NCBI RefSeq assembly: GCF_008801715.1
Contig: NZ_VZPG01000001.1
Span: 558,001 to 622,000, forward strand
DNA length: 64,000 nucleotides
Reading direction: 5' to 3'
Origin: Pseudochrobactrum saccharolyticum
GTDB lineage: Bacteria > Pseudomonadota > Alphaproteobacteria > Rhizobiales > Rhizobiaceae
The notes under the pieces are model-generated. The model was not told the origin of the DNA, did no database searches, and was given only the letters and a program-made list of their open reading frames with translations. The position numbers and the translations under genes were made by a program. This document shows positions 28,712 to 37,310 of this stretch, in pieces (the stretch's first letter is position 1; the number at the start of each line of letters is the position of its first letter).

Positions 28712-28903
28712 TCTTACCGCATTTGTTGCAGAGCACGCGATATGCAGTGATGCGGGGCATTTGACAAGATATTTTTTGAAACCCGAACGGATTTCACACA
28801 GCCAATGCGGGTTCAATTTTAGTGCTCACTGCAAACAGACGGCCGCATCGATCCGCACCGGCTATAGTCTTGTTTAATGCTGCGTCCGGACTATGTTATT
28901 TCC

Positions 28904-29920
28904 ATGCGTCCCGAAGAGCTGCTGCACCCTGCCCCCGAGGGGCTCTATTGTCCGGCCGGTGATTTCTATATCGATCCGGTGCGACCGGTTGACCGCGCGC
29001 TGATTACCCATGGCCATGCCGATCATGCCCGTGCAGGCAGTAATCATGTGCTGGCTACAAGCCAGACGCTGGATATTATGCGCATCCGGTTTGGCGAGCA
29101 TTATGCGCGCACCAGTCAGATCGCTGATTACGGAAAACCGCTCAATATCAAGGGCGTTACAGTCACCTTTTATCCGGCGGGTCATGTATTGGGCTCCGCA
29201 CAAATTGCAGTGGAATATCAAGGAACCAGAATTGTCGCCTCCGGCGATTATAAACGTGTTGCGGACAAAACCTGCGCACCGTTTGAACCCGTGGCCTGCG
29301 ATGTATTCATTACCGAGGCTACTTTCGGCCTGCCGGTTTTCCGGCATCCGCGGCCAAGCGATGAAATTACCAAGCTGCTGCAATCCTTACAGCTTTTGCC
29401 CGAGCGCAGCCATATTGTCGGTGCCTATGCGCTTGGCAAGGCACAGCGGGTCATCAGCCTGCTGCGTCAGGCCGGTTATGATGCCCCCATCTATCTGCAT
29501 GGCGCCTTGGAAAAGCTTTGCCAATATTACCAATCTCAGGGTGTTGCCCTCGGAGAACTCCGTCCTGCCACTTCAGAAACAACACATCAAAAAACAGATT
29601 TCGCGGGCAGCCTGATTATTGCCCCGCCCGCTGCAATGGCTGACCGCTGGTCAAGACGGTTTCCTGATCCTGTGAGTTGTTATGCTTCCGGCTGGATGCG
29701 CATCCACCAGAGAGCCAAACAATCCGGCATTGAATTGCCACTGATCCTTTCCGACCATTGCGACTGGGATGAGCTGACCGATACAATCACGGAACTCTCC
29801 CCTTCGCAGGTCTGGGTGACACACGGGCGCGAAGAAGCTCTGGTACGCTGGTGCACTCTCAACTCCATTGCAGCGAAACCATTGCATCTCGTCGGTTATG
29901 AAGATGAGGCTGACATATGA
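28904..29920 (+). CDS. Ligase-associated MBL-fold DNA exonuclease
   Basis: Metallo-beta-lactamase/beta-CASP-like exonuclease of the ligase-associated set. The metal-binding motif THGHADHA lies at 35-42. Further motifs are FYPAGHVLGSAQI, IVASGDYKR, FITEATFGLPVFRHP and, near the end, SDHCDWDEL and WVTHGREEALV. The ATG at 28904 (MRPEELL) aligns with the family N-terminus; an in-frame ATG at 28877 would add nine residues. Neither has a clear ribosome-binding site. The stop codon overlaps the ligase start (ATGA). Confidence 0.92.
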   Translation: MRPEELLHPAPEGLYCPAGDFYIDPVRPVDRALITHGHADHARAGSNHVLATSQTLDIMRIRFGEHYARTSQIADYGKPLNIKGVTVTFYPAGHVLGSAQIAVEYQGTRIVASGDYKRVADKTCAPFEPVACDVFITEATFGLPVFRHPRPSDEITKLLQSLQLLPERSHIVGAYALGKAQRVISLLRQAGYDAPIYLHGALEKLCQYYQSQGVALGELRPATSETTHQKTDFAGSLIIAPPAAMADRWSRRFPDPVSCYASGWMRIHQRAKQSGIELPLILSDHCDWDELTDTITELSPSQVWVTHGREEALVRWCTLNSIAAKPLHLVGYEDEADI

Positions 29921-31539
29921 AAGCCTTTGCCGCATTGCTCGACAGGCTGGTGCTCACGCCGCGCCGTAATGAAAAGCTGCTATTGCTGACCGAGTATTTC
30001 CGTGCGCAACCTGATCCTGACCGCGGCTATGCACTGGCCGCGCTGGCAGGTACACTTGAGCTGAACAGTGTAAAACCCGCACTGTTGCGTGCACTGACCA
30101 TGACACGCGTCGACAGTGAGTTATTCGCCTATTCCTATGATTATGTCGGCGATCTCGCGGAAACGATTTCTCTGATCTGGCCTGCTGCCGATAATGTGCA
30201 GCCGGTCAATGACTTGTCCCTCGGCACTGTTATCACAACACTCCAGCAAACATCGCGCAATGCCGCGCCGCAACTGGTTGAGACTTTGCTGGATGCGCTT
30301 GATGTCTCTGAGCGATATGCTCTTTTGAAGCTCGTCACCGGCGGCTTACGGATCGGTGTTTCCGCAAGGCTGGCAAAGCAGGCACTTGCGGATTTCGGTC
30401 AGGTTGAACTCAGCGAAATTGAGGAATTGTGGCACGGGCTGACCCCGCCCTATCTCAGCCTGTTCAGCTGGCTCGACGGCAGCAGCAGCAAACCAGACAA
30501 TGATAATCCGGCACCGTTCCGTCCCGTCATGCTGGCAACACCGCTGGATGAGGTTGAAACAGAGAAACTCACACCGGAGGATTTTGCTGCAGAATGGAAA
30601 TGGGATGGTATCCGCGTACAGGCTGTCAGTGAAAACGGGGTCAAAAAGCTCTATTCCCGCAGCGGTGATGACATTACCCATGCTTTTCCCGATATTGTCT
30701 CAGCCATCCGTTTTGAAGGCGCCATTGACGGAGAATTGCTGATCCGCCATGCAGACGGCAAAACAGAGCCTGCCTCTTTCAATGCCTTGCAGCAAAGGCT
30801 GAACCGTAAAACTGTCACTGCCCGTCAATTGCAGGATTATCCTGCCTTCATCCGTGTCTATGATCTGCTGCATCGCGGCAACCGCCTCACCGGATCGGAT
30901 TTGCGCAATCTGCCTTTTGCGCAAAGAAGGCAGCATCTTGAAGACTTTATCAAAGAGCTTGATCCGTCTTATTTTGATCTTTCTCCCCTGCTCTCCTTTC
31001 GGACATTTGCCGAGCTGCGGCACCTGCGCAACCACCCGCCGCATGCCGTGATTGAAGGGCTGATGCTCAAACGTACGGACAGCGTTTACAGTGCAGGGCG
31101 ACCAAAAGGCCCGTGGTATAAATGGAAACGCGATCCCTATATTATCGACGCGGTTCTCATTTACGCCCAGCGCGGTCATGGCAAGCGTTCAAGCTATTAT
31201 TCGGATTTTACATTTGCAGTCTGGTCTGATGCCAGTGAACAGGCACAACTGCTCCCCGTCGGCAAAGCCTATTCCGGCTTTTCCGATGAGGAAATGAAAC
31301 AGCTCGACCGTTTTGTACGGGAGAATACAATTCAGCGTTTCGGGCCTGTACGGGCTGTCAGGGCAGACCGGCAGCACGGGCTTGTTGTGGAAGTCGCCTT
31401 TGAAGGGCTTAACCGCTCCACACGTCATAAATCAGGACTGGCTATGCGCTTTCCGCGCATTTCCAGACTGCGCTGGGACAAACCACCTGCAGAGGCCGAT
31501 ATTATACAAAATCTGATGCAGCTACTGCCGGATAATTGA
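29917..31539 (+). CDS. ATP-dependent DNA ligase, repair type
   Basis: Cytoplasmic ATP-dependent DNA ligase of 540 residues belonging to the ligase-associated repair set, distinct from the NAD-dependent replicative LigA. It has an N-terminal helical DNA-binding domain (~1-200), then the nucleotidyltransferase domain with the adenylated Lys in EWKWDGIR at about 228. Other motifs are LYSRSGDD, AIDGELLI, FIRVYDLLH, EGLMLKRTDS and WYKWKRDP. A C-terminal OB domain follows (VEVAFEGLNRSTRHKSGLAMRFPRISR). It begins within the exonuclease stop codon, so the two are co-translated. It seals breaks after processing by the helicase, nuclease and phosphoesterase (family knowledge). Confidence 0.94.
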   Translation: MKAFAALLDRLVLTPRRNEKLLLLTEYFRAQPDPDRGYALAALAGTLELNSVKPALLRALTMTRVDSELFAYSYDYVGDLAETISLIWPAADNVQPVNDLSLGTVITTLQQTSRNAAPQLVETLLDALDVSERYALLKLVTGGLRIGVSARLAKQALADFGQVELSEIEELWHGLTPPYLSLFSWLDGSSSKPDNDNPAPFRPVMLATPLDEVETEKLTPEDFAAEWKWDGIRVQAVSENGVKKLYSRSGDDITHAFPDIVSAIRFEGAIDGELLIRHADGKTEPASFNALQQRLNRKTVTARQLQDYPAFIRVYDLLHRGNRLTGSDLRNLPFAQRRQHLEDFIKELDPSYFDLSPLLSFRTFAELRHLRNHPPHAVIEGLMLKRTDSVYSAGRPKGPWYKWKRDPYIIDAVLIYAQRGHGKRSSYYSDFTFAVWSDASEQAQLLPVGKAYSGFSDEEMKQLDRFVRENTIQRFGPVRAVRADRQHGLVVEVAFEGLNRSTRHKSGLAMRFPRISRLRWDKPPAEADIIQNLMQLLPDN

Positions 31540-32556
31540 TTATTCTACGGTTTTAACCCGGATTGTATAAATATCGACGCTTTTGCCGGTGCCGTTAATA
31601 TCACTGGTCAGGACAAGACGACCGGAACTGTTTGCCGACGATACTTCAGGAACCGGAAGATCAAACAGCAAACTGCTTTGCTGGTCTGTCACATCATAGC
31701 GCTTGCGTCCGCAATCGCCCAGAGAGCCCAGATCGCAACTGACAGACATTTGCACGGTTCCGCCGTCGTCACTGCGCACCATGACTTCAAATGTCGCCTG
31801 CTTGCCTTCAAGCTGATCCAGCACACCCTGACCAATGTCAAAACTGGCCGTATCTGTTGCAGTCGGCGATTTAATACGGACATAACGGGCATTGCCGGAA
31901 CCGCCGATTTCAGCGGTAGCTTTTCCCTGAACAGAAATACGATCCGGCTGTGCAGGAGTAAAAATCGTCACCCAGTCTTTGCTGTCAGCCTCATTACCCT
32001 GCATCGCAGGACCGGCATTGCCGGATTGCGAAAGCGGTGCGTTTCCTACCGGCCCGATGGTGACAAAACTATTATAGAGCGACCAGCCGATCAAACCGGC
32101 AGTCACCAAAAATGCCAATGGCAGCGCCAGAGAGAAAATACGGGATTTTTTGCGTTTTTTAGGTTTTGCAGGTTGGCTGAGCCCCTGTTCATAACCCAGA
32201 TCAGGCTCGGCCTCCGCTTTGCTTTTACGCTTACGGGAGCCCTTACCCTCAGAGCGTACATCACTATGATCAAGATCAGGAACACCCAATCCGCCATCAT
32301 ATTGCGGCGCAGGAGCAAGCATTTCCTCATCAGAAACACGGTTCGCATTCGCGCGCATTTCCTGTTCGATATGGGAAATTGCGGCCTTCAGCCTCTCGCG
32401 CCGCTCAGCACGTTGCGGGTCTGAAAGCTGGGCATTCGCGGCCATAGCGCGTTCATGCGCGCTCCAGACGGATTCATAAATCCGCTGGCGCATAGCCGGA
32501 TCAGACGAATCCGCTTTGGTCAAAGCGTTGCGTATTGCACTTTCGATGCCCTGCAA
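31540..32556 (-). CDS. Single-pass membrane protein with periplasmic beta domain, unknown function
   Basis: Not assigned to a function. Order: a helical cytoplasmic N-terminus (~1-75, AMRQRIYESVWSAHERAMAA and RAERRERLKAAISHIEQEMR) like that of other alphaproteobacterial envelope proteins; an acidic linker; a very basic stretch before the membrane (KPKKRKKSRI); one helix at about 139-162; and a periplasmic beta-rich domain ending in LTSDINGTGKSVDIYTIRVK, suggesting a jelly-roll. Two Cys in the beta domain (SCDLGSLGDCG) could form a disulfide. The start is TTG at 32556 with AGGAAGG at good spacing; there is no ATG nearby. It is tail-to-tail with the DNA ligase gene, without an intervening gap. 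Confidence 0.75.
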   Translation of the reverse strand: MQGIESAIRNALTKADSSDPAMRQRIYESVWSAHERAMAANAQLSDPQRAERRERLKAAISHIEQEMRANANRVSDEEMLAPAPQYDGGLGVPDLDHSDVRSEGKGSRKRKSKAEAEPDLGYEQGLSQPAKPKKRKKSRIFSLALPLAFLVTAGLIGWSLYNSFVTIGPVGNAPLSQSGNAGPAMQGNEADSKDWVTIFTPAQPDRISVQGKATAEIGGSGNARYVRIKSPTATDTASFDIGQGVLDQLEGKQATFEVMVRSDDGGTVQMSVSCDLGSLGDCGRKRYDVTDQQSSLLFDLPVPEVSSANSSGRLVLTSDINGTGKSVDIYTIRVKTVE

Positions 32557-32953
32557 AATTGTCCCTTCCTACTACCGGCTTGATGCGCTGTTACTCTTAT
32601 TGATGCACGAATAAGCAGACCAACGCATTAACTTATTTTTAAGTCTTATGAAATCCTAACTATCACGGGGATATAAAAAGATTATATACGATCTTAACAT
32701 ATTGTTCCACAAAGACTATTTGTGCAAAAAACCTCTATTTCCGAAATATGCCGCACCGGCGCATCTTTAGTAAAATTGCCGGCATGGCATAAACATGTTC
32801 ATTCTGCATATTCCACAGTAAATATTACATATAAGTCAACCGCCAAGCTTTACTGAACTAAAATGATGCGGTTTTTTATATTTTGCCTTTGACATCCTGC
32901 AATCCTTATCAGCAATATACCGTTTACGTTTACGTCAATTACGGGACTGCGAC
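32557..32953. other. AT-rich divergent intergenic region
   Basis: About 400 AT-rich bases between the membrane protein and the nitronate monooxygenase. It contains the regulatory-looking sequence at 32922-32938 and no gene that I can support. Confidence 0.45.
32922..32938. promoter_or_regulatory. Possible operator before nitronate monooxygenase
   Basis: GTTTACGTTTACGTCAA ends 15 bases before the ATG. It matches an idealised ACGT-type operator (GTTTACGTAAACGTCAA) at 15 of 17 bases and resembles the palindrome at 18212-18237 upstream of the fad cluster. The match is an inference. Confidence 0.4.
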
Positions 32954-33919
32954 ATGGCTCTACCGGATATTCTCAAAAACAATCTGCGCTTACCGGCAAT
33001 CGGTGCGCCGCTTTTCATCATCGCCAATCCTGCACTGGTTATGGCGCAGTGCAAAAGCGGCATCGTCGGTGCATTTCCGGCGCTGAATGCACGCACCGCC
33101 ACACAGCTGGATGAGTGGCTGGCAGAGATTACCGAAGGACTTCAGCAATATAATCAGGAAAATCCTGACCGGCCCGCAGCCCCTTTTGCCGTCAACCAGA
33201 TTGTGCACCGCTCCAATCTGCGTCTGCAACAGGATCTGGAATTATGTGTCAAATATAAGGTTCCGGTTGTTATTTCCTCTCTCGGCGCAGTGCCGGAAGT
33301 GAATGCTGCAATTCACTCCTATGGCGGGATTGTTCTGCATGATGTTATCAATAACCGCCACGCCAATTCAGCCATCCGCAAAGGCGCGGACGGACTGATT
33401 GCTGTCGCCGCCGGTGCCGGTGGCCATGCGGGAACACTGTCCCCTTTCGCGCTGATTGCTGAAATCCGCGAATGGTTTGACGGCCCCGTCGCTCTGTCCG
33501 GCGCCATTTCAAGTGGCCGTGCCATTCTCGCAGCACAAGCAATGGGCGCGGATCTTTCTTACATCGGCTCACCTTTTATTGCGACCAAGGAGGCCAATGC
33601 TGTTGATGCCTATAAGGACATGATCGTGCAATCCAGCGCGAAAGATATTGTCTATTCCAATTATTTTACCGGCATTCATGGAAATTATTTGCGCCCGTCC
33701 ATTGAAGCCGCAGGAATGGATCCCGATCACTTACCGGAGGCTGATCCAAGCAAAATGGACTTCCATAAAGCCACCACCGGCGCCAAAGCCTGGAAAGATA
33801 TCTGGGGTTGCGGTCAGGGGATCAGCGCAGTCAAAGAAGTGCTGCCCGCCGGAGAGTTGGTGGAACGCTGGATTGAGCAATATAAAGAGGCGAAATCCGC
33901 GCTTTGCCAGGCTCAATAA
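32954..33919 (+). CDS. Nitronate monooxygenase (NMO/2-nitropropane dioxygenase family)
   Basis: FMN-dependent TIM-barrel oxygenase of 321 residues that oxidises alkyl nitronates such as propionate-3-nitronate. Motifs: GAPLFIIANPALVMAQCKSG at the N-terminus, FAVNQIVHRSN, GADGLIAVAAGAGGHAG (phosphate-binding loop with the catalytic-region His), GPVALSGAISSGRAILAAQA and GADLSYIGSPFIATKEA. It has no partner gene in an operon. A structured terminator follows. Detoxification is the family role; the actual substrate here is unknown. Confidence 0.9.
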   Translation: MALPDILKNNLRLPAIGAPLFIIANPALVMAQCKSGIVGAFPALNARTATQLDEWLAEITEGLQQYNQENPDRPAAPFAVNQIVHRSNLRLQQDLELCVKYKVPVVISSLGAVPEVNAAIHSYGGIVLHDVINNRHANSAIRKGADGLIAVAAGAGGHAGTLSPFALIAEIREWFDGPVALSGAISSGRAILAAQAMGADLSYIGSPFIATKEANAVDAYKDMIVQSSAKDIVYSNYFTGIHGNYLRPSIEAAGMDPDHLPEADPSKMDFHKATTGAKAWKDIWGCGQGISAVKEVLPAGELVERWIEQYKEAKSALCQAQ

Positions 33920-33962
33920 AATCGTCAATTCGCTTCAGAAAACAGTACTATAGCTGAGATTT

Positions 33963-34009
33963 ACTCCCTGACAGAATAAACAATCTTGTTCATTTTATCA
34001 GGGAGTTTT
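33963..34009 (+). terminator. Terminator after nitronate monooxygenase
   Basis: ACTCCCTGA / TCAGGGAGT outer stem (33963-33971, 33998-34006) with additional AACAA / TTGTT pairing inside the loop, then TTTTAAA. Confidence 0.85.
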
Positions 34010-34140
34010 AAACTTCGAGAATGGCATAACGGAAACCGCTTCTTTTTGCTTTTGCGCCTTGCAATCAGAATGAGATTTCGCTATCACGCGCCCGAACAGA
34101 CTGCATAAAATTATCGCGTTCTGTGCGGGAGCATCTCCCT

Positions 34141-34216
34141 GCCGCTTTAGCTCAGTTGGTAGAGCACATCATTCGTAATGATGGGGTCACGTGTTCGAGT
34201 CACGTAAGCGGCACCA
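34141..34216 (+). tRNA. trnT: tRNA-Thr(CGT)
   Basis: Complete 76-base cloverleaf with encoded CCA. The acceptor stem GCCGCTT / AAGCGGC is perfect, the D-arm contains AGCTCAGTTGGTAGAGC, the anticodon stem is CATCA / TGATG with loop TTCGTAA (anticodon CGT at 34174-34176, reading ACG), and the T-arm is ACGTG-TTCGAGT-CACGT. Discriminator A at 34213. A TAAAAT hexamer at 34106-34111 is a possible -10 element. Confidence 0.97.
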
Positions 34217-34458
34217 TAAAATCAATAGGTTGCTTTATATTTCAATACTCTAAAATTAATCCAGCAATCAGGGATTATCCGTAATTGTTAGGGAAACTAT
34301 AAATCGCCTTGTAGCGTGAATTGGTAAGCCCACAGCAAGGTTCCCTTGAAAGGTGGCGCATGGTACGCACCGCCCGCATTGCGGCCATTACAGTGGTTTT
34401 TGTCATACCCTGAAAGCCAAGAACCATTAGCACGACGATACAGTGTCGAGACGGTTCT
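34217..34458. other. Region between tRNA-Thr and flavin reductase
   Basis: No gene is recognised. A minus-strand frame running through here into the flavin reductase region encodes no family I know. The first 60 bases are AT-rich and the rest is closer to the following genes in composition. No second copy of the tRNA 3' end, as expected for an integrated element, was seen up to 38.7 kb. Confidence 0.4.
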
Positions 34459-34959
34459 TTAGCCCCCGAAATAGCGTCGTCTGCAGTAAAATAGCGTTGC
34501 CTTTTCGTCGTTCTCACGAATATTGATGACCCGCCCGAAGAAGACGCGGTGCGTCGCCTGCTCAATGGCATTGGTGAGCTCGCACTCGAAACTTACCGAT
34601 GCGTCGGCCAGTACCGGCACACCCGTGAGACCTTTTTCCCATTCGCCAAACACAAACCGATCCGCAACTGGCGTCTTGCCGCCAAAGACATCCGAGATCT
34701 CCTCCTGACCCGGCGTCAACGTGTTCACGCAGAAATGGCGCGCGTTGTCAAAAGCCGGAAAACACGAGCTTGTCCGATTGATACAGACGAGAAGCGTTGC
34801 CGGAGTGTCGCTGACGCTGCAGACTGCCGAGGCGGTAAAACCGTAGCGCTTGCCGCCAAAAACAGTGGTGACGACGCTTACGGCTGAGCCGAGCCGCGAC
34901 ATGCCATTGCGGAATGCCGCCCTGTCCACGATTTCCAGAGGTTGATCAAATATATCCAT
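34459..34959 (-). CDS. Flavin reductase-like (FMN-binding split-barrel) protein
   Basis: A 166-residue flavin:NAD(P)H reductase-like protein of the HpaC/RutF type, which supplies reduced FMN to a partner oxygenase. Signatures: RNGMSRLGSAVSVVTTV, GFTASAVCSVSDTPATLLVC (flavin-phosphate binding), FCVNTLTPGQEEIS and HRVFFGRVINI. The C-terminus YCRRRYFGG is that expected for a full-length protein. It follows the MesD/MesX-type genes on the same strand, separated by 320 bases filled mostly with repeats. It may belong to the same B12-controlled unit and feed a flavin-dependent reaction there (inference). Confidence 0.88.
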   Translation of the reverse strand: MDIFDQPLEIVDRAAFRNGMSRLGSAVSVVTTVFGGKRYGFTASAVCSVSDTPATLLVCINRTSSCFPAFDNARHFCVNTLTPGQEEISDVFGGKTPVADRFVFGEWEKGLTGVPVLADASVSFECELTNAIEQATHRVFFGRVINIRENDEKATLFYCRRRYFGG

Positions 34960-34998
34960 TCGGTCCCCGTATCGGGTTGAAGTGTGGGAGCTGGCCGC

Positions 34999-35105
34999 TA
35001 GAGCGTTTTACGTCCGGATTGGATCATAGCGCTCGCTCTAGATTCTTTATTTGGTCGCATTATCACGGGCGTCAAGTTGATCCAACTTGACTGTGAAATG
35101 CTTTA
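34999..35105. repeat. Intergenic repeat family A, copy 3
   Basis: TAGAGCGTTTTACGTCCGG, then GGATCATAGCGCTCGCTCTA, TTTGGTCGCATTATCACGGG and TCAAGTTGATCCAACTTGA, ending GAAATGCTTTAA. Same orientation as the copy at 1221 but with a single TCAAGTTG palindrome. It lies between mesD-type and flavin reductase genes. Confidence 0.9.
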
Positions 35106-35178
35106 ACGGCCAATTCCGGAGTGCAGATTTCGTGAAACCGCGTATTTGTTACTGAACGCGAGACATTGCTTGCAGCGC

Positions 35179-35220
35179 TAGAGCGCTGTGTGCCAGACTT
35201 GGCACACAAAACTCGCTCTA
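35179..35220. repeat. TAGAGC-bounded repeat with TGTGTGCCA hairpin
   Basis: TAGAGC...GCTCTA ends around TGTGTGCCA-GACT-TGGCACACA, a perfect 9-bp stem with a 4-base loop. Core unlike the other repeats, same ends. Confidence 0.75.
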
Positions 35221-35232
35221 ACACTTTAAAAT

Positions 35233-35283
35233 TAGAGCATAATTTTACCTTAAACTGCTCCAGGTTTAAGGAGTTATGCTCTA
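35233..35283. repeat. TAGAGC-bounded repeat with CTTAAAC/GTTTAAG core
   Basis: TAGAGCATAA...TTATGCTCTA with inner CCTTAAAC / GTTTAAGG arms, an almost complete palindrome that would form a long hairpin. The right end CTA at 35281-35283 is the TAG stop codon of the mesD-type gene, so the structure probably also acts as its transcript end. Confidence 0.85.
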
Positions 35284-36309
35284 GGCAGTGAGTTCTCTGC
35301 GGACGATTTCTGCGCCCGCGCTCAAGGCCTGAAGCTTACCCATAGCGATGGGCCGGGAGAGCGGAGCCATGCCGCAATTGGTGCACGGATAAAGCTTGTC
35401 AGCATCAACAAATTGAAGCGCTTTTCGAAGCGTTTGAGCAACTTCCTCAGGCGTCTCAATGGTGTTGGATGCCACATCGATGGCGCCGACCATCACCTTC
35501 TTGCCGCGGATAAGCTCAATCAGATCCATCGGGACGTGGGAGTTCTTACATTCCAGCGAGATCATGCCGATGCTGGATTGCTGCAGCTTGGGGAATGATT
35601 CCTCGTATTGCCGCCACTCTGAACCAAGCGTACTCTTCCAATCCGTATTGGCTTTAATGCCGTAGCCGTAGCAAATATGCACGGCAGTCTCACATTTGAG
35701 ACCTTCGATTGCGCGCTCCAGCGTGGCGACGCCCCAGTCATTCACCTCATCAAAGAAGACGTTAAAGGCAGGCTCGTCGAACTGGATGATGTCGACACCA
35801 GCAGCCTCCAGCTCTCTGGCTTCCTCGTTAAGGATTTTGGCGAATTCCCAAGCCAGCTTTTCGCGGCTCTTGTAGTGGGCATCATAGAGAGTATCGATCA
35901 TGGTCATGGGACCCGGCAGGGCCCATTTGATCGGCTGTGTGGTATGCTGACGCAAAAACCTCGCGTCCTCGACGAAAACCGGTTTCTGGCGTGACACAGC
36001 CCCGACGACAGTCGGTACGCTCGCATCGTAGCGGTTGCGGATTCGCACGGTCTCGCGCTTCTCGAAATCCACGCCGTCGAGATGTTCGATGAAAGTCGTC
36101 ACGAAATGCTGACGTGTCTGTTCGCCATCGCTGACGATATCAATACCTGCATGTTGCTGGTCGGCCAGTGACAGCCGCAAGGCATCCCGCTTGCCTTCCA
36201 GTAATTCCTCGTTCTGCAGTTTCCATGGCGACCAGAGTTTTTCAGGCTGGGCGAGCCAAGAGGGTTTAGGCAGGCTGCCTGCGGTCGATGTAGGGAGAAG
36301 TGTTTTCAA
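35281..36309 (-). CDS. mesD: Folate-independent core methionine synthase, MesD type
   Basis: Short MetE-like protein (342 residues) corresponding only to the C-terminal catalytic barrel of cobalamin-independent methionine synthase; the N-terminal folate-binding half of MetE (~755 residues in full) is absent. Zinc/homocysteine ligands are kept: His211 and Cys213 in AVHICYGYG, Glu253 in MISLECKNSH, and Cys312 in CTNCGMAPL; FDEPAF (Asp178) matches the substrate-binding motif. Its pairing with a DUF1852 protein is the MesD-MesX arrangement described as folate-independent methionine synthase with an unknown methyl donor (from memory). I chose TTG at 36309 with AGAGGT upstream: it starts 26 bases after the mesX stop codon and gives the family N-terminus (KTLLPTSTAGSLPKP). 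Controlled by the upstream cobalamin riboswitch. Confidence 0.88.
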   Translation of the reverse strand: MKTLLPTSTAGSLPKPSWLAQPEKLWSPWKLQNEELLEGKRDALRLSLADQQHAGIDIVSDGEQTRQHFVTTFIEHLDGVDFEKRETVRIRNRYDASVPTVVGAVSRQKPVFVEDARFLRQHTTQPIKWALPGPMTMIDTLYDAHYKSREKLAWEFAKILNEEARELEAAGVDIIQFDEPAFNVFFDEVNDWGVATLERAIEGLKCETAVHICYGYGIKANTDWKSTLGSEWRQYEESFPKLQQSSIGMISLECKNSHVPMDLIELIRGKKVMVGAIDVASNTIETPEEVAQTLRKALQFVDADKLYPCTNCGMAPLSRPIAMGKLQALSAGAEIVRRELTA

Positions 36310-36335
36310 GATAGGTGACCTCTGTTTCGTTTCAG

Positions 36336-37307
36336 TCAGGCGACGTCGTAAGCGGACCATTGATCGAGAACGGTCCGGTATGGCTTGATGAAATTTTCCT
36401 CGGTGAATTTGCCCTGCTCCACAGCCAACCGGCTGCGCTCTTCACGATCGTAGACAATGCGTGTCAGCGAATAATCCCCGTGCTTCAAATTCGGCCGGTA
36501 AACCGCGCCTGCAGCAGCGTTGGCATTATAGATTTCAGGCCGATAAATTCTCTGAAACGTCTCCATCGTACTGATGGTGCTGATCAGCTCGAGATTGGAA
36601 TAATCGCCAAGCAGGTCGCCGATAAAATAGAAAGCCAAAGGCGCAACGCTGCCTGCCGGCATGAAATAGCGAACCTGCATCCCCATTTTTGCGAAATACT
36701 GATCTGTCGACGAGGATTCATTCTGCCGGTATTCTGTGCCCATTATGGGATGATGATTGTCAGTGCGATGATAGGTCTTGCTGGTCGAAGCACTGATGCA
36801 AATGACGGGCGCTTTGCCGAAGTGGGATGCATATGTCTCTGAGCGCAGGAAAGATTTGAAAAGTTTTCCATGCAGATCGCCGAAATTGGCCGGAATGCTG
36901 AATATGGGCTGGTTCTGATTGTGCTCGGGAAGAACAATACTGAAGTCGTAATCACGCACATAGGACGAGAAATTGTTTCCAACGATACCGTCGATGCGCT
37001 CATTGGTTTTCTGGTCGACAATGGTTGTCTTGAGGATTTCAATCAGCGGGAATTCATCGCCAGCAATCCCCAACGTGACGGAAATAATGTCCAGCTCGAC
37101 CGAATAGCGATCGCCTTTGGGGTTATCCCAATGCGCCAAAGCATTGAACCGGTTGTCGATCATCCGCAAGGTGTTGCAGAGGTTCTCACGACGACGATCG
37201 CCTCTGGCCAGATTGGCAAAATTGGTGGTGATGCGCGTATTCTCCGAGGGAAGATAATCCTCGTTAAACGGAACGCTCTTGATAGCGAAATTGAAGTTCT
37301 GCGACAT
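36336..37307 (-). CDS. mesX: DUF1852 protein, MesX type (partner of MesD)
   Basis: Cytoplasmic protein of 323 residues matching DUF1852, the obligatory neighbour of MesD-type methionine synthases. Recognisable blocks are FAIKSVPFNEDYLPSENTRI, TTNFANLARGDRRRENLCNT, NRFNALAHWDNP and LDIISVTLGIAGDEFPLIEI. Its reaction is not established; requirement for methionine formation without folate suggests it helps provide the methyl group (inference). The ATG at 37307 was chosen over an in-frame GTG at 37349 because MSQNFNF is the family start and GGGGCAG lies 3 bases from it. It is the first gene after the riboswitch, and mesD follows 26 bases later. Confidence 0.88.
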   Translation of the reverse strand: MSQNFNFAIKSVPFNEDYLPSENTRITTNFANLARGDRRRENLCNTLRMIDNRFNALAHWDNPKGDRYSVELDIISVTLGIAGDEFPLIEILKTTIVDQKTNERIDGIVGNNFSSYVRDYDFSIVLPEHNQNQPIFSIPANFGDLHGKLFKSFLRSETYASHFGKAPVICISASTSKTYHRTDNHHPIMGTEYRQNESSSTDQYFAKMGMQVRYFMPAGSVAPLAFYFIGDLLGDYSNLELISTISTMETFQRIYRPEIYNANAAAGAVYRPNLKHGDYSLTRIVYDREERSRLAVEQGKFTEENFIKPYRTVLDQWSAYDVA

Positions 37308-37310
37308 ATT

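Noticed and set aside
28712-28816. N-terminal extension of the TPR-methyltransferase frame
   Set aside because: The extension has no family similarity and the family N-terminus begins at 28711.
34275-34571. A 98-codon minus-strand frame between the tRNA and flavin reductase
   Set aside because: It overlaps the flavin reductase in another frame and resembles no family. A gene remnant cannot be excluded.
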